64,000 nt of DNA. Source: Trichomonas vaginalis G3 (Eukaryota; Parabasalia; Trichomonadida; Trichomonadidae). The translations under genes were made by a program, and so were the position numbers. How positions within the stretch are numbered: position 1 is the stretch's first letter; every line of letters begins with the position of its first letter. The notes under the pieces are model-generated. The model saw nothing but the letters and a program-made list of their open reading frames with translations. It was not told the origin of the DNA and ran no database searches. This document shows positions 1 to 10,370 of the stretch, one piece after another. The stretch spans positions 10,549,962-10,613,961 of the forward strand of contig NC_067208.1 of the NCBI RefSeq assembly GCF_026262505.1. Reading direction: 5' to 3'.

Positions 1-78
1 AAAACATAGACAAGAAAGTTCATGAGAAATTAGATGAAGAAGTCTCAACAAAACATAGACAATGAGCGTAAATGACCC

Positions 79-154
79 AAAAATATATTTTAGGTAGAAG
101 GGTATATCTACCCTCTTTTCTACCCTCTTTTCTACCCTCTTGAATTTTCATGAA
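79..154 (+). repeat. Structured intergenic repeat, GGGTAGA version, copy 1
   Basis: An AT-rich lead (AAAAATATATTTTA) is followed by an inverted pair, GGTAGA with TCTACC eight bases later, then direct repeats of TTTTCTACCCTC, and it ends in GAATTTTCATGAA. The inverted pair could form a short hairpin. It is flanked on both sides by the direct repeats around the GAAGTCT word. Confidence 0.8.
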
Positions 155-280
155 CTTTCTTTACAAAGTCTTTACGAAGAAGTCTTAACAAAGTCTTTAC
201 GAAGAAGTCTTGACAAAACATTTACGAGAAAGTCTTGACAAAAACATTTACGAAGTCTTGACAAAACATTTACGAAGAAA
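150..280 (+). repeat. Short direct repeats around GAAGAAGTCTTGAC
   Basis: Imperfect tandem units of roughly 20-26 bp built on TTTACGAAGAAGTCTTGACA, repeated about five times between two structured repeats. A similar repeated word, GAAGTCACGACAACATTAACG, stands beside a structured repeat in element C near 38,286-38,335. No protein is supported here; the short frames across it simply read the repeat. Confidence 0.7.
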
Positions 281-359
281 TCATGAAAATTCAAGAGGGT
301 TAGAAAAGAGGGTAGAAAAGAGGTTAGATATACCCTTCTACCCTAAAATATATTTTTGG
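281..359 (-). repeat. Structured intergenic repeat, GGGTAGA version, copy 2 (inverted)
   Basis: The reverse complement of the element at 79-154, so the two face each other across the short direct repeats. It begins TCATGAAAATTCAAGAGGG and ends CCCTAAAATATATTTTT. Confidence 0.8.
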
Positions 360-445
360 TCATTTACGAAGAAGTCTCAACAAATCTTTACGAAGAAGTC
401 TCAATAAAAACATCTGTCAAAAGCCGCTTTTTAACTTCACTTAAA

Positions 446-1975
446 ATGCCACGTAAGCTACGTAAGAATATACGTAAGAGGAAGAGAGCATTGAAACATC
501 CAATAGTAAAACTGACACCACAACAACAGTTGCAACAACAAATGCTGAATGACCCCACATGTTTGCAACAAATGTCAAGCAACCCTATGCTTTTAAACCG
601 AGTTCTTGGTGCACAGAGTGGAGGTTTAGAGCGGCACTTTTAGCGAAAATGGCAGGCTAGTGGAGCTGCAGACGGAACAGCCTATAACCTCAAAGTCAAA
701 TGAATTTGAGTTCACTCAAAAATCAAATAACAGATGTCAAAAAGTCAAACATAGACATACAGAAGCAAATAAGTGAAAACGAAAAGAAACTAGAATATGA
801 CAGAACACAAAGAAACTCAATGAGTTAAACGTAGAAAAAGAAGAAAGAAGAACAAACTGAAAAGAACTAAGTACAGAGGAATATGCGAAAAAAGTGTCAG
901 AAAAAGCAACAGAAGTAGCAAAAATGGAACAAGATGTCATAAATTTGAAAAAAACCATACTACTCAATATAAAATACTGAAAGATGAAGAGATAAAACAA
1001 AAAGCCCTGAAGACATATATGATAGCGATGAGTATTAAAAAAGAAGTTGAAGCAAATGTAAAGGCAGAAAAACTTTTACAGTTGCAAAACCAAACCGTAC
1101 AGTATGAAAACTTAGCACAAGAAAGTAAAAATAACGACGCAGCCATGCAAAAGGCAATGAAAAGCGCAGAATATATAAAAGCTAATAATGACTGGTTAGA
1201 TGCCCAAGCCAACGCCAAAGCAGCCCAACTTATAGGGTCAATAAGGACAAAAATACAAGCGGATGAAGACAGTTCAAATGAAGCTTTAATGAATGCTGAC
1301 TTTAAGAACGCCTTCGAAGCTCTTCATATAAGGTGAAACAAGTGAACGACTTCTCATCTGGAAAGAAACTGAAGTCTGAATCGACAAAGAGTTAAAAGAA
1401 GTAGCACAAAATATAACGAAAATATAACAGATGCAGCAACGAGACAGGCAGTTCAAAGTGCCTATGACGCCGTTTAGAGCAACTGTTGTAAAGTCAAGAA
1501 AAAGAGTTACAACAGACCAAAACAGACCTAGTAAATGCTTTCTTAAAAACGAAAAAGTCAGGTAGGACATTATGCTGCAGATGAACATATGTGCCAGCTG
1601 GTGGAACTTATATACCAACTGGTGGAACTTATATACTAGCTAGTGGAACCTATATACCACCAAACCCTCCAAGAGAAGCACCTGCACCAGGACTACCTAA
1701 AACATTTACATCGTCACATGGACACAGACACAGGCATGCACCAAAACCAACACAGCAACCACCTCCACAACCAGCACAGCAACCAACAGTTCAAAAACCC
1801 TGCACAACAACCACCTCCACAACCAGCACAGCAACCAACAGTTCAAAACCCTGCACAACAACCACCTCCACAACCAGCACAGCAACCAACAGTTCAAAAT
1901 CCAGCACCACAACAACCACAAACAGAGCAAGGACATAAAAGAATAGAGAACAAGGAAACCAAGAATTCTTAAAAA
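446..1975 (+). pseudogene. Basic, coiled-coil and Pro/Gln-rich protein remnant of block A
   Basis: Begins at an ATG with a strongly basic stretch (MPRKLRKNIRKRKRALKH), followed by a glutamine-rich segment, a long Lys/Glu/Ala-rich region that reads as coiled coil, and a proline/glutamine-rich tail. The tail has two repeat sets: three 24-bp units around 1592-1663 coding for a GGTYIP-like motif, and three units of about 51 bp around 1743-1905 coding for NPAQQPPPQPAQQPTVQ-like repeats. It could be one gene or two. No family is recognised; basic and low-complexity proteins are common in Polinton particles, but a core role is only a guess. Broken in many places. Confidence 0.45.
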
Positions 1976-3745
1976 TGCTTAAGGAAAATTATGGTTACCC
2001 AGATACTCTGACTTTAGTGACAGATATAAAGAAGCTATTAGAAAGTTCAAGGAAGGAAATACTGACCCGAACCTATTTAGCTTTATGGTCAGCACCAAAT
2101 GGGATATAATTTCAAACCTGGAAAATACAAGCTCGCTAAGGGATATGATTTAATAGCATATCATCCAAATGACATGAATGAATTTACTCCAAGATATTTG
2201 GTGTCAGAGATAAATGATAATTCAACTATCTTCATGAAACGCGTAAAAAATAGAGACGGAACGAAGAAGAAAGGTTATGAATGGATGGCTTAAATAGGGA
2301 ACTTGTTGAAAACGGTCTCGGAATATATGAAATGCCAGCAGATGAGGTACAAGAAACTCCACAGGAAGAAATAGTTCAGATACAACCAGACATGGAAGAA
2401 ATAGTTCAGCAACAACAGCTAGAAGAGCCTGAAGGAAACGAACAAGTCACTCCTTTGGAAACTAACTTCACAGAACTAGATGAAGTTGGAACAGCCGAAA
2501 AATCTTGACCCTCAACAAGAGTATGCGGAGAATATGGAATCTTTCCAAGAGTCTAAAAAAAATTCGGCTGACATAGTAGAAGAATATCGAAAAATGTTTG
2601 CCGACATACAAAAGACTCCAACACCAGATGAAAATATTCAGCATAGAATGGAAGCACTGAAAGAAAATGTACACAAATACAACAACCCTTTTTACTTACG
2701 AGCATTAACGTTCAATCTTCGGATGAACTCGGTGAAGATAAAAGGTTAAATTTCAAGAAAACATATAGAAATGAAACATTGTTTAAAGTTCATTCAGAAC
2801 CTAGCCAAGATGGAAACAAACCTACTTTTGTTTCTGCAGACGATGGAACTACAATGAGATGGGGTCATAAAGCTAACTCGGATAGGTGGTTCATAAACTT
2901 ACAACCTCAATTCCAAGAAGTTGTAGACGCAATGGAAGTGAATGGTGAACCAGATATAGCTGTATTTTCAGCGCGGCTTTAATGCCGTTGAAAGATATGA
3001 AAGATGCAGATATTTTGGACCAGTATGAAATGAACATGGCTGATGGAAATATAACACCTGACGTTCTAGAACATTTATCTCAAAGAACTACACAGAACCA
3101 TAAAGATGGTATATTTGGTGAAGAGTTTAGAAAGAAAGTTAGGGAGAAGAAGGAAGAACCTATTGTACATGACCTTGCAAACGAAAGTTTGCAAAATGTC
3201 ATAAAAACTTACTTTGCAGACAATGAACGAGAAGGGATGAATATTTAAGAAAACTCAAATGGACAGTACCAAATGAAATGTTAGTATTGAAAAACATGTT
3301 CCTTGACAAAATAAAACCAACTACAGAAATAAACGACGCAAGACTGAAAGATTGGGTAAAAGCTTTCCCATTCACAAAAGATATAGTTGGTAACATGGAA
3401 AGAAAACCAGAATGGCTACAAAAACATATATTTGGAAACGAGCTTATTCCATATGGACAAGCTCTGTTTGAAGAGCTTGAACCAGAAACTCAGGAAAGAG
3501 TCATGCAAACAATACGCGAAGACTCAAATACAGACTATGACAAACTCTTTCTAGGATATAGGTTACCTGAGATGGCGACCAGAGCCAAAAGGCAAAAAGG
3601 ACATGGGAAATTTGCAACATACTAGATGAACATAATGCAAAGATGCAACAACTTCAAGCAGAGGGCAATGAAGGAAAAAGAAGAGTTAAAAACTCAGTCA
3701 GGAAGAAAGTAAAGCTTGGTCCACGTGGGTTCTATTATGACATAT
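1976..3745 (+). pseudogene. Unrecognised block A gene region
   Basis: This stretch keeps protein-like codon use on the plus strand almost throughout. It includes a piece with FKPGKYKLAKGYDLIAYHP, a Gln/Glu-rich acidic linker, a piece with TTMRWGHKANSDRWFINLQP, and helical segments ending near 3,620. I do not recognise the family. Its place directly before a small membrane protein and the capsid-like gene suggests a particle or assembly protein, which is inference from neighbourhood only. Broken, roughly six breaks. It may be two genes. Confidence 0.4.
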
Positions 3746-3779
3746 AAATCCAACTATTCTATATTTTTACTCATATGAA

Positions 3780-4040
3780 ATGTACGCCGCTCAGAATATA
3801 ACGCCAACAGTTTTGGATGCTATGAATGGAAATGTTTCCGAATGGTATAACGAATGCGACAATGCCATTAGAAGGTCAGAAATAGTTCCTGGAACTTACG
3901 AATATACAACTGCTGTTTCATATGGAAACGTAGGTGAGTTTGGTGAAGGTTCTTCAACAACAGTAATATTGCTTGCGACAGGTTTCATATTATTTCTATT
4001 GACAACTCTTTCTTATACGTGGAACAAGACATTGAAATAA
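3780..4040 (+). CDS. Small one-pass membrane protein of block A
   Basis: An 86-residue open frame beginning at an ATG preceded by a T-rich stretch (CTATATTTTTACTCATATGAA). The first 60 residues are polar. Residues 61-80 (VILLATGFILFLLTTLSY) form one clear membrane segment, followed by a short basic tail (WNKTLK), so it looks like a C-tail-anchored protein. It lies directly upstream of the capsid-like region. Element C also keeps a one-pass membrane protein beside its capsid gene (46,706-47,176), although I see no sequence similarity between them. A virion membrane or minor structural role is possible but not shown. Looks whole. Confidence 0.55.
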   Translation: MYAAQNITPTVLDAMNGNVSEWYNECDNAIRRSEIVPGTYEYTTAVSYGNVGEFGEGSSTTVILLATGFILFLLTTLSYTWNKTLK

Positions 4041-5337
4041 AACCTTCTGCCAAGTTGTCTGACAAGAAAGGTTGCAATGGAATTTTCTATGTCGGATACC
4101 AATATGCTCCAGAAGTTTTCATGGGATATAAGATATATTCTAACTCTGACTTAGTTCAAACAGTAACATGGGCAAACTATGAATGGTTCGCTTGAGAAAC
4201 TCAGTACAACCACAAGCTAGAGAACAAACAGACCAGTATGCAACTATTGAGAAAATAAGAAGACTTGACCCTAACGTTCCAGGAGTTTATGTTTGACCTT
4301 TCTGGACAAACTGCAGCAGCAGTAACCAAGTAAAATTGAAACTTGAGTTTCCTTTGTCATTTTCCTCATCTTCAGGTTTTTAAGATACTTGCCAAACTGG
4401 GCAGGAAAAATTTCTATCGAACTTACTCCAAGCAAAAATAACTTAGTCATTGCACCAACACAAGACCCATTCAGCATTGCTGTAGCTGGAACTGGTGGAG
4501 CCAAGTTCTGTGACTTTTGCAAAGACAAAGTTGACTTAGACTTTGGTTTCTCAAACCTCAACACTGAAGTAAACTACTACTTCAATGCTGCTGGAACTGC
4601 TTGGGACCCAGTTAAGTTCACATGCGAAAAGTTTGAATGCAAGAGAATAGAAAGCAGACTTGCAGTCTATATGTTGGACCCAGATATTTCAAATGCTTTA
4701 GCTGCCAAATATATTGCAGTTCCACTTATGTTCCCTATACACCAAATATCTGTCAAAGACTTTGCAGGTGAAGTTGGAAACCAAAGTGCTGACCCAGGTG
4801 CAAGAACAGATATTGCTTTAACAACTGCAATGAAACATGCAGATACTATGTTTGTACTGTTCAGACGAACTATAAATGACTATTCTTGCTTCTACAACCC
4901 TGGTATTAAATACCATATAAACATAGATGGCAAATTTATCCAAGAGAAGAATATTCTACAGTTGAGGATATGAGGTCATACAACTTGACATTAGATGCTA
5001 TGAACTTTAACAACAACTTCACAACAACCATATAACCCTGAAATGCAAAGTTCTATTATGCCATATGTGAAAGTATGGACTCATACAGGAGGTCAAAAAC
5101 TCAATATACAAATGGAGACCGTTCAAACTTTTGGCTTGGCATTCCATTTGCTGCTCAGAAGACTTTATGGGTGGTATTTCAACTGTTGGTACAGTTCAAA
5201 TACAATATACTGGTGACAGAGACGGTCCAGATGAACTGAGAGCAAAGAAGTTTACAAAACCAATAGCACTTTTCACGGAAGATGCTCTTTTGAAGATTCG
5301 TTCGATGAAACCTGCTGGGCTCCTCAGATTGGCATAA
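4030..5337 (+). pseudogene. Major capsid protein-like region, block A
   Basis: Plus-strand coding signal with beta-rich segments such as FSIAVAGTGGAKFCDFC, YIAVPLMFPIHQISVKDFAG and DTMFVLFRRTINDYS. The arrangement resembles the capsid-like gene of element C (45,103-46,675), in which a VKVMDWIPMDG-like stretch is followed by a segment ending in FRKKDNYY. Polinton major capsid proteins are double-jelly-roll proteins of about 500-600 residues, and the span here is of the right order. The assignment is by similarity in order and position rather than by a diagnostic motif. Broken in several places. Confidence 0.45.
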
Positions 5338-5339
5338 CG

Positions 5340-5591
5340 ACAGCTTCCATCGAGCAGATTTTGGCAGCAGGTCAGTAAGTTGTTCTTGAACTGACTTCTC
5401 TCCGTCAAATATTGACAGTACGCCAGTTTTGACATAGTATTGTATTAAAAACTTACCTTTAGAAATATCGGTCAGTTTTGTTGTTATATTTTTGTCTGCT
5501 TCAAGAACTTTCACCATCTCGGTTATACCAACTTTCTTTGCTTTATGAAAATTTTGGTTCAGCAAAGACTGCTATTCTATAACATTTTCCA
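5340..5591 (-). pseudogene. Small unrecognised gene remnant, minus strand
   Basis: A minus-strand stretch of about 80 residues (FHKAKKVGITEMVKVLEADK and onwards) with credible codon use, converging on the capsid-like region from the right. No family recognised. Broken. The rest of 5,591-5,708 holds no supported gene. Confidence 0.3.
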
Positions 5592-5708
5592 TTGTTTGTG
5601 TAAAGAACTATTCTGTCAATGAACTTGTATTGTTTGTGTGTGTAAACTTTGTTCTGCTTTCAATTCGAAGAGATACTCGAATACGTCCATCTTTTTTTCT
5701 AAGTAAAA

Positions 5709-6286
5709 TGTCATTTCCGAAAAATAGAAGCGTGAGTGTTTCAAAAGGTTTAATGGCGGTGGCAGATGTGAAGTTAAATTCACCAACTCAAACAAACAGT
5801 CAAAGTGTTGTTGTCAATGTCAAAGAAAGAGATGTTGAAGTGGGAAACCATACGAAGACGAAGATGGTATAAAATAGTTCCTGTAAAAGAACAACCAACA
5901 TATCCTGAAGTTAGCAGAGACTTAAGTTCTGTTGCAGATATTGAAACGACTACCAACAACTTAAAGACAAACTTAAAACTCAGGAGAAGATTTGTCAAGC
6001 TTTAGGTATAATGTTAAACTTGGTCGAACACAACCCTGTAAAAGTGAACTCATATGTCATCGCACCTCATGAAATTTTGAAAGAACTATTGAAACTTTTG
6101 ACAGAGGCAGACGATATAAACATCAAAGAAATAGAACCCGACGTTAGTTGCTGTGGTGTTTCATATAATGTCATTGACAAGATATACGTTATGAAAGGAG
6201 GTGAAACGTTGAACTTAAAATATAGTTTCCCAGACGTCATAAAAATATTTGACGACCACAACATTTCATTAAAATTTACTTGCTAA
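5709..6286 (+). pseudogene. Conserved Polinton protein with a CCG motif, block A
   Basis: The C-terminal part reads IKEIEPDVSCCGVSYN followed by IYVMKGGETLNLKYSFPD. This aligns by eye with the element C gene at 29,690-30,373, which has DYLDPEIECCGQTPPF and then a similar beta-rich stretch. The shared acid-rich lead, double cysteine and spacing make homology likely. Function unknown: it is a protein kept in two separate elements of this window and lies next to the penton-like gene in both. Broken, about two breaks. Confidence 0.5.
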
Positions 6287-6290
6287 GTAA

Positions 6291-7089
6291 ATGGCAGAAG
6301 ACATAGTGGTTTATACTATTACGACTAAAAACCCTGAGTCATATAATTCTATAACAACAAACTTACAAAGTCCTCAAGGACGATATTGTAAACTAACTTT
6401 AAACACGATGACGACTAAAGCCTGTTTTGCTCTTTTGACACCAGAAGACTTTGTTGTTGTGAATGGTAAAAAATACTCCTTTGAAGATACTTACTCAGAT
6501 ATACCACCAACAGGTTTTGTTGACTTATTTAATACTTTAAGGACGGATGTAACATGTGCTGCAACTAGAGCAGGTTTCATTATGTTTGGATGTCCGACTG
6601 AGTTTACTATAAACGATATGAGCTATAATACAAAACTTATATCTGGTTTTTACTACCAACAGTTTCCTATAACAGGAAAAGGTGTCATACAAGGTTTGTC
6701 TGTTCCATTGACTTTAAGTACACCTATTTTATATATTGTTTCAAACTTAGGTTCAAAGTGTTATTCGAATGTCGACAGAAACTACTATGACCAAAAGATA
6801 CTCATGCGTATAAACAACACTTTCTCTGCTGGTTTGCCTATTGTTCATTCGAATGCAGAGTTTTCAGCTTTAGTAAACTCAAACACTTTAGCAAACATAA
6901 ACTTAACCTTAGTTGACGCAAACTTTGTTCCTGTAAAACTTTTATGTCCTATGTATTTTGTCAATGACGGCAGAAAGTTTCGAATTGGAAGATGCAACTG
7001 GTGAAAGTATTGTACTACAAGAACAACTTCAACAACAAATAGCTCAAGAACAAAAAATGCAACAAATGGAACAACAAAGTCAAGAATAA
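6291..7089 (+). pseudogene. Minor capsid (penton)-like protein, block A
   Basis: Begins at ATG (MAEDIVVYTITTKNPESYNS). Its later part contains INLTLVDANFVPVKLLCP, which matches MQFRLVDFQGEPVELKAP of the element C gene at 30,571-31,317. Both have about 240 residues of beta-rich sequence and the same closing 'LVD..G.PV.L' pattern. Polinton minor capsid proteins are single-jelly-roll penton formers, and the closing pattern is reminiscent of them; the name remains an inference. A glutamine-rich tail follows. Broken, about one break. Confidence 0.5.
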
Positions 7090-7118
7090 AAAAATAATAT
7101 TTTTTTTATTTTTTAAAA

Positions 7119-8354
7119 ATGTACAGAATAGATGTTTCAGATTTTTATGACTTCCAAGCATTCAGAAATATGTGTCCATTTAGAGACTATAACAAAGCAG
7201 TCGAGAATTTGAAACGTTTAGTCATTTATGTTGACTCTGCCCCAGAATGTTATGTCATGAAAGAATGGGATGTTGTCTTTAACAAACCAAGAGCAACCAT
7301 AGTTTCAGAACAAGAATGTAGACAGAAACTTAAGAAAATAAAAGTCGTACAAGTTGGTATGAAGATGTTAGATGCTTGGGATATCTTATTGTCAAAGTTA
7401 GAAGATTTTTCAGTTCGAGGTATAAAGTTTTATACACCTTCTCCAAACTTCTATTCTATCTTCACTGGATATAAATACGAACAAGTAGAATGGAAAGAAA
7501 ATATTATAGAAGCTTGGTTAGACCATGTCAAAGAAATTATATGCAATGGAAACGAAAGAGTCTATGAGTATATCTTATGTTGGTTTGCAAACATCTTACA
7601 ACATCCAAGTGCTAAAAATGAAACTGCTCTCATCATAATTGGAAAACAAGGAACTGGTAAGAACACTTTCTTTACAGATATCTTATGCAAACTGTTAGAG
7701 GGCTATTCGAACCCTAATATGACAAACTTAGAAAACATCTGCGGTAAATTTAACTCTTCAATAGAGAATATGAAACTTATAGTATGTAACGAACTTCAAA
7801 GTATAGATACAACAAAAAGTTTTGAACTCGGATGCTTTGAAGAGTCTTATAACAGATAAAGTTGGAGTTGTTGAAAGAAAATATAAAGACCAAAGAGTTT
7901 GTGAAAATGTTGCAAATTTCATTATGGTTTCAAACAACGCCGTTCCGATGAAGTTAGAAAGTTCTGACAGAAGATATGTAGTTGTCAGAACGTCAGATTC
8001 TCATATGCAAGATACAGAATATTTTACGACTTAGCAGAAACTTTGACATCTGACTTTTACAACCACTTGTTCTCATATTTTATGACATTAGATATTTCTA
8101 AGTTCAATCCAAGACAAATTCCACATACCGAAGAAAGACAAACATTGTTAGAAGCAAACAAGAGTGTATATGAACTGTTCATAGATGAGACTAACTTTGA
8201 GTGTTTAGATGAAAGGTCATTGTACGATTCGTATAAACAATATTGTCAAGAGTATGGTTATATGGCAGCGTCTAAACGAACATTCTTGGCAAATGTCAAA
8301 AGTCTTTTAGATGTTCAGAATGGTGTATATACAAAGAAAAATTTTTCTGAGTAA
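7119..8354 (+). pseudogene. D5-like superfamily 3 helicase, block A
   Basis: A replication helicase of the kind found in large DNA viruses and polinton-like viruses. The Walker A motif is plain (IIIGKQGTGKNTF). Further on are IVCNELQSI, in the Walker B position, and NFIMVSNNAVPMKLESSDRR, which fits the superfamily 3 motif C (a strand ending in asparagine) followed by the arginine finger. The N-terminal 150 residues have a DVVFNKPRATIV-like stretch and no primase motif that I can recognise. Upstream is a long T-rich run, as before many genes in these elements. Element C, which has a protein-primed polymerase, shows no such helicase. Broken, about two breaks. Confidence 0.75.
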
Positions 8355-8389
8355 ATTTAAAAAAAATATTTTTTTATCCGATAGAAAAG

Positions 8390-8809
8390 ATGACGAAATA
8401 TATTTCAGTAAATAAGTACATGACAGAAGTCAAAGATAAGTTAGCTCCATTCGCATATTTGAATGTTTACTTCTACCATTTTGAAAAGTCTACATTTGAC
8501 AAAGTTTGGAACATTGCACCAGTTAAGTTTGCTATTGTGACTAAAAATGGTGCGAAATTTGAAGACTTAGACATAGAAGGTTTGTTAGCAGTCAAAGAAA
8601 ATTTTGACAGAAAGTTCTCAAACCTTAAAGAAGGCAAAGCATACAAACTTGTTATACCTTATGAACCAAAGAAAGCAGACGACTATGAATATTATGAGTC
8701 TAAGATAGTTGAAGTTCAAGGTAAATTGGGTAAAAAGATTTTAGAGTCTAAGCCAGTGTTTGCTCCTAAAGAGGAAGAGAACATTGACATTGACCCAGAA
8801 ATGTTCTAA
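8390..8809 (+). CDS. Conserved small acidic-tailed protein, block A
   Basis: 139 residues from an ATG preceded by TTTTTTTATCCGATAGAAAA. It has a mixed alpha/beta body and a strongly acidic end (EEENIDIDPEMF). The element C gene at 38,391-38,864 has a similar size and a similar acidic end (EEIDPEAI), and both sit near replication genes, here the helicase and ATPase, there the polymerase. An acidic C-terminal tail is typical of single-stranded DNA-binding proteins, so that role is possible, but nothing in the body confirms it. Looks whole. Confidence 0.5.
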   Translation: MTKYISVNKYMTEVKDKLAPFAYLNVYFYHFEKSTFDKVWNIAPVKFAIVTKNGAKFEDLDIEGLLAVKENFDRKFSNLKEGKAYKLVIPYEPKKADDYEYYESKIVEVQGKLGKKILESKPVFAPKEEENIDIDPEMF

Positions 8810-8825
8810 AAATAAAATTTTATTT

Positions 8826-9278
8826 TTACATGTCATATCTCACCTTCTCTGGAACTGGTTCAGGTTCTTTCTTCTCTTCTACTTTCTTTTCTTTCTTTTC
8901 TCTCTTCTTCTTCTTTTCTGGTGGAGTTATGTCAAATTTCTCAGAACCATATTTATGTAAAAGTTCTTTGTCCTTTAATAGCTCTTCTATTCTGTTTTCT
9001 ATTTCATCTTCAAGAACAGCGCATGTGTCTTCTTTGCATTCTAAGAACTTTTGTTGGACTTCATCTTTCCAATCGGCGTCATCTCTGTCAACAAGTCTGT
9101 CATTGACAAATTTTAAGACTGCTCTTTGTAATGTTTTATGGTTCTTGTCATATTCCCAGAAACAGAACTTTAGAACAAATTCACCTTTCTTGTTTACACT
9201 ATGTAAGATTTTATGGTCGACAGATGTTTTAGAGTCAAAAAGCTTGTCTCGAATATAGATAGCGAAATCGCTCGACAT
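8826..9278 (-). CDS. Conserved Polinton protein with Lys/Glu-rich tail, block A
   Basis: 150 residues, ATG at 9,278, preceded on the minus strand by TTTTTATCTTTTAGAAA. The N-terminal half contains FVLKFCFWEYDKNHKTLQ and VLKFVNDRLV, which match FVFTYVLKEYDRYHNE and LIKFVDKKLV in the element C gene at 36,943-37,317, so this is a conserved family. The C-terminal third is a charged KKKKREKKEKKVEEKKEPEP run, probably disordered. It converges on the preceding gene and diverges from the ATPase gene. Function unknown. Looks whole. Confidence 0.6.
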   Translation of the reverse strand: MSSDFAIYIRDKLFDSKTSVDHKILHSVNKKGEFVLKFCFWEYDKNHKTLQRAVLKFVNDRLVDRDDADWKDEVQQKFLECKEDTCAVLEDEIENRIEELLKDKELLHKYGSEKFDITPPEKKKKREKKEKKVEEKKEPEPVPEKVRYDM

Positions 9279-9314
9279 TTTCTAAAAGATAAAAATTTTA
9301 ATTTTTCTAAAAAT

Positions 9315-10190
9315 ATGTTAGAAAAAAAGTTTGCTGACATTGACAAGAAATTTGAGAATGTTTTAAATAAGAACAAGAGGAAGTTAGAAAATGCTCAGAT
9401 AAAACCCATACATGACAAGTTCTTATTTGCTCAGAATGGTATAACAGGTCTAATCGCACCACCTGGGTCGGGTAAGACTTTCACTTATCTTAAAATGGCT
9501 GCACAACAACAAGAACTAGATGAGAAGAACCCATTCTATGAGTTAGTAGTCATTTGTAGTACTTCTGGTCAATTTGACCAAACCGTCAATTCGTTCAAAG
9601 ATATTATAAAAAAGTCTAAGTTAGTATGTATAAAAGATACTGAGTTGTTAGATTGGATAAAGAAGTACCAAAGAAGAGTTTTGAAGTACAATGCTATAAA
9701 TGAGTATATAAACTCGAAGTTTAAAGACCCAAATGAGGAAATGCAGAGAATATTAGAGAAGAAACACTTCAGAAACAAACAGAAAGAGATAGAATACATT
9801 TCGAAGAAATTGCAATCGTACGATTGGAAGACTTACCCTCACAGATGTCTTCTTATCTTAGATGACTTTGCTTCTCATCCTTTGTTAAAGAACAGAGAAC
9901 AAGATATGTGTCGAATTCTTAAAAAGCTCAGACACTTTAACATCTCAGTTGTCATTTGTGTACAGACAGCCAAGAGTTTAAGTAAGGATGTTAAAAGAAT
10001 ACTTACTGATATCATACTTTTCCCTGGATTGTCCGAAGACGATTTCATGGAACTTATGAAAGAGTCCATGGCAGGTAAGTTTGACAGACATGAACTATGG
10101 GAGAAGTACAAAGTCATACAAGACCCTCATACTTCTTTCAGAATTCACATCTACGCAAACAAAGTTCAAATTGTAAAAAGTCAAGCTTGA
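9315..10190 (+). CDS. A32-like DNA-packaging ATPase (FtsK/HerA type), block A
   Basis: The ATPase that in Polintons and nucleocytoplasmic viruses is thought to drive DNA into the particle. From the ATG at 9,315 it has 291 residues, close to the usual size. Walker A is APPGSGKT (residues 48-55) and Walker B is CLLILDDF (178-185), followed by SVVICVQTAKSL, which fits the family's polar sensor region. An in-frame upstream extension exists but overlaps the start of the opposing gene and has no ATG, so the ATG at 9,315 is preferred. Its counterpart in element C lies at 28,386-29,266. Looks whole. Confidence 0.85.
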   Translation: MLEKKFADIDKKFENVLNKNKRKLENAQIKPIHDKFLFAQNGITGLIAPPGSGKTFTYLKMAAQQQELDEKNPFYELVVICSTSGQFDQTVNSFKDIIKKSKLVCIKDTELLDWIKKYQRRVLKYNAINEYINSKFKDPNEEMQRILEKKHFRNKQKEIEYISKKLQSYDWKTYPHRCLLILDDFASHPLLKNREQDMCRILKKLRHFNISVVICVQTAKSLSKDVKRILTDIILFPGLSEDDFMELMKESMAGKFDRHELWEKYKVIQDPHTSFRIHIYANKVQIVKSQA

Positions 10191-10194
10191 AAAA

Positions 10195-10270
10195 TAAAGA
10201 GTTTTAGGCGACCAGGATTTCTGACCTACTCGCTGTTCTTCACGATTTTCCGAGGGAAGCAAGCATATGA
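10195..10270 (-). pseudogene. Fragment of a KilA-N-type gene
   Basis: A short minus-strand stretch reads SENREEQRVGQKSWSPK, nearly the same as SENSEEQRVGKKSQSPK inside the KilA-N-like gene of element C (37,426-38,286). Only this scrap is present, lying between the convergent ends of the ATPase and CxxC genes and next to a structured repeat. It is a fossil of a gene otherwise absent from the visible part of block A. Confidence 0.6.
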
Positions 10271-10301
10271 GGAAATTCATGAAATTTTACTCAGAATTCA
10301 A

Positions 10302-10366
10302 TAAAAATATATTTTAGGGTAGAAGGGTATATCTACCCCGTTTTCTACCCTCATTTCTACCCCAGT
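10302..10366 (+). repeat. Structured intergenic repeat, GGGTAGA version, copy 3
   Basis: Starts AAAAATATATTTTAGGGTAG and carries the GGGTAGA/TCTACCC inverted pair and two further CTACCC units. It lies between the convergent ends of the ATPase gene and the CxxC gene. Confidence 0.8.
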
Positions 10367-10370
10367 TATT

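Noticed and set aside
210-407. Short plus-strand frame with Lys/His/Arg-rich repeats
   Set aside because: It has no ATG start and reads straight through short tandem repeats and a structured repeat.
2099-3625. Adenovirus-type cysteine protease in block A
   Set aside because: Expected in many Polintons, but I could not find a His-Asp/Glu-Gln-Cys pattern in this or any other stretch, so none is annotated.
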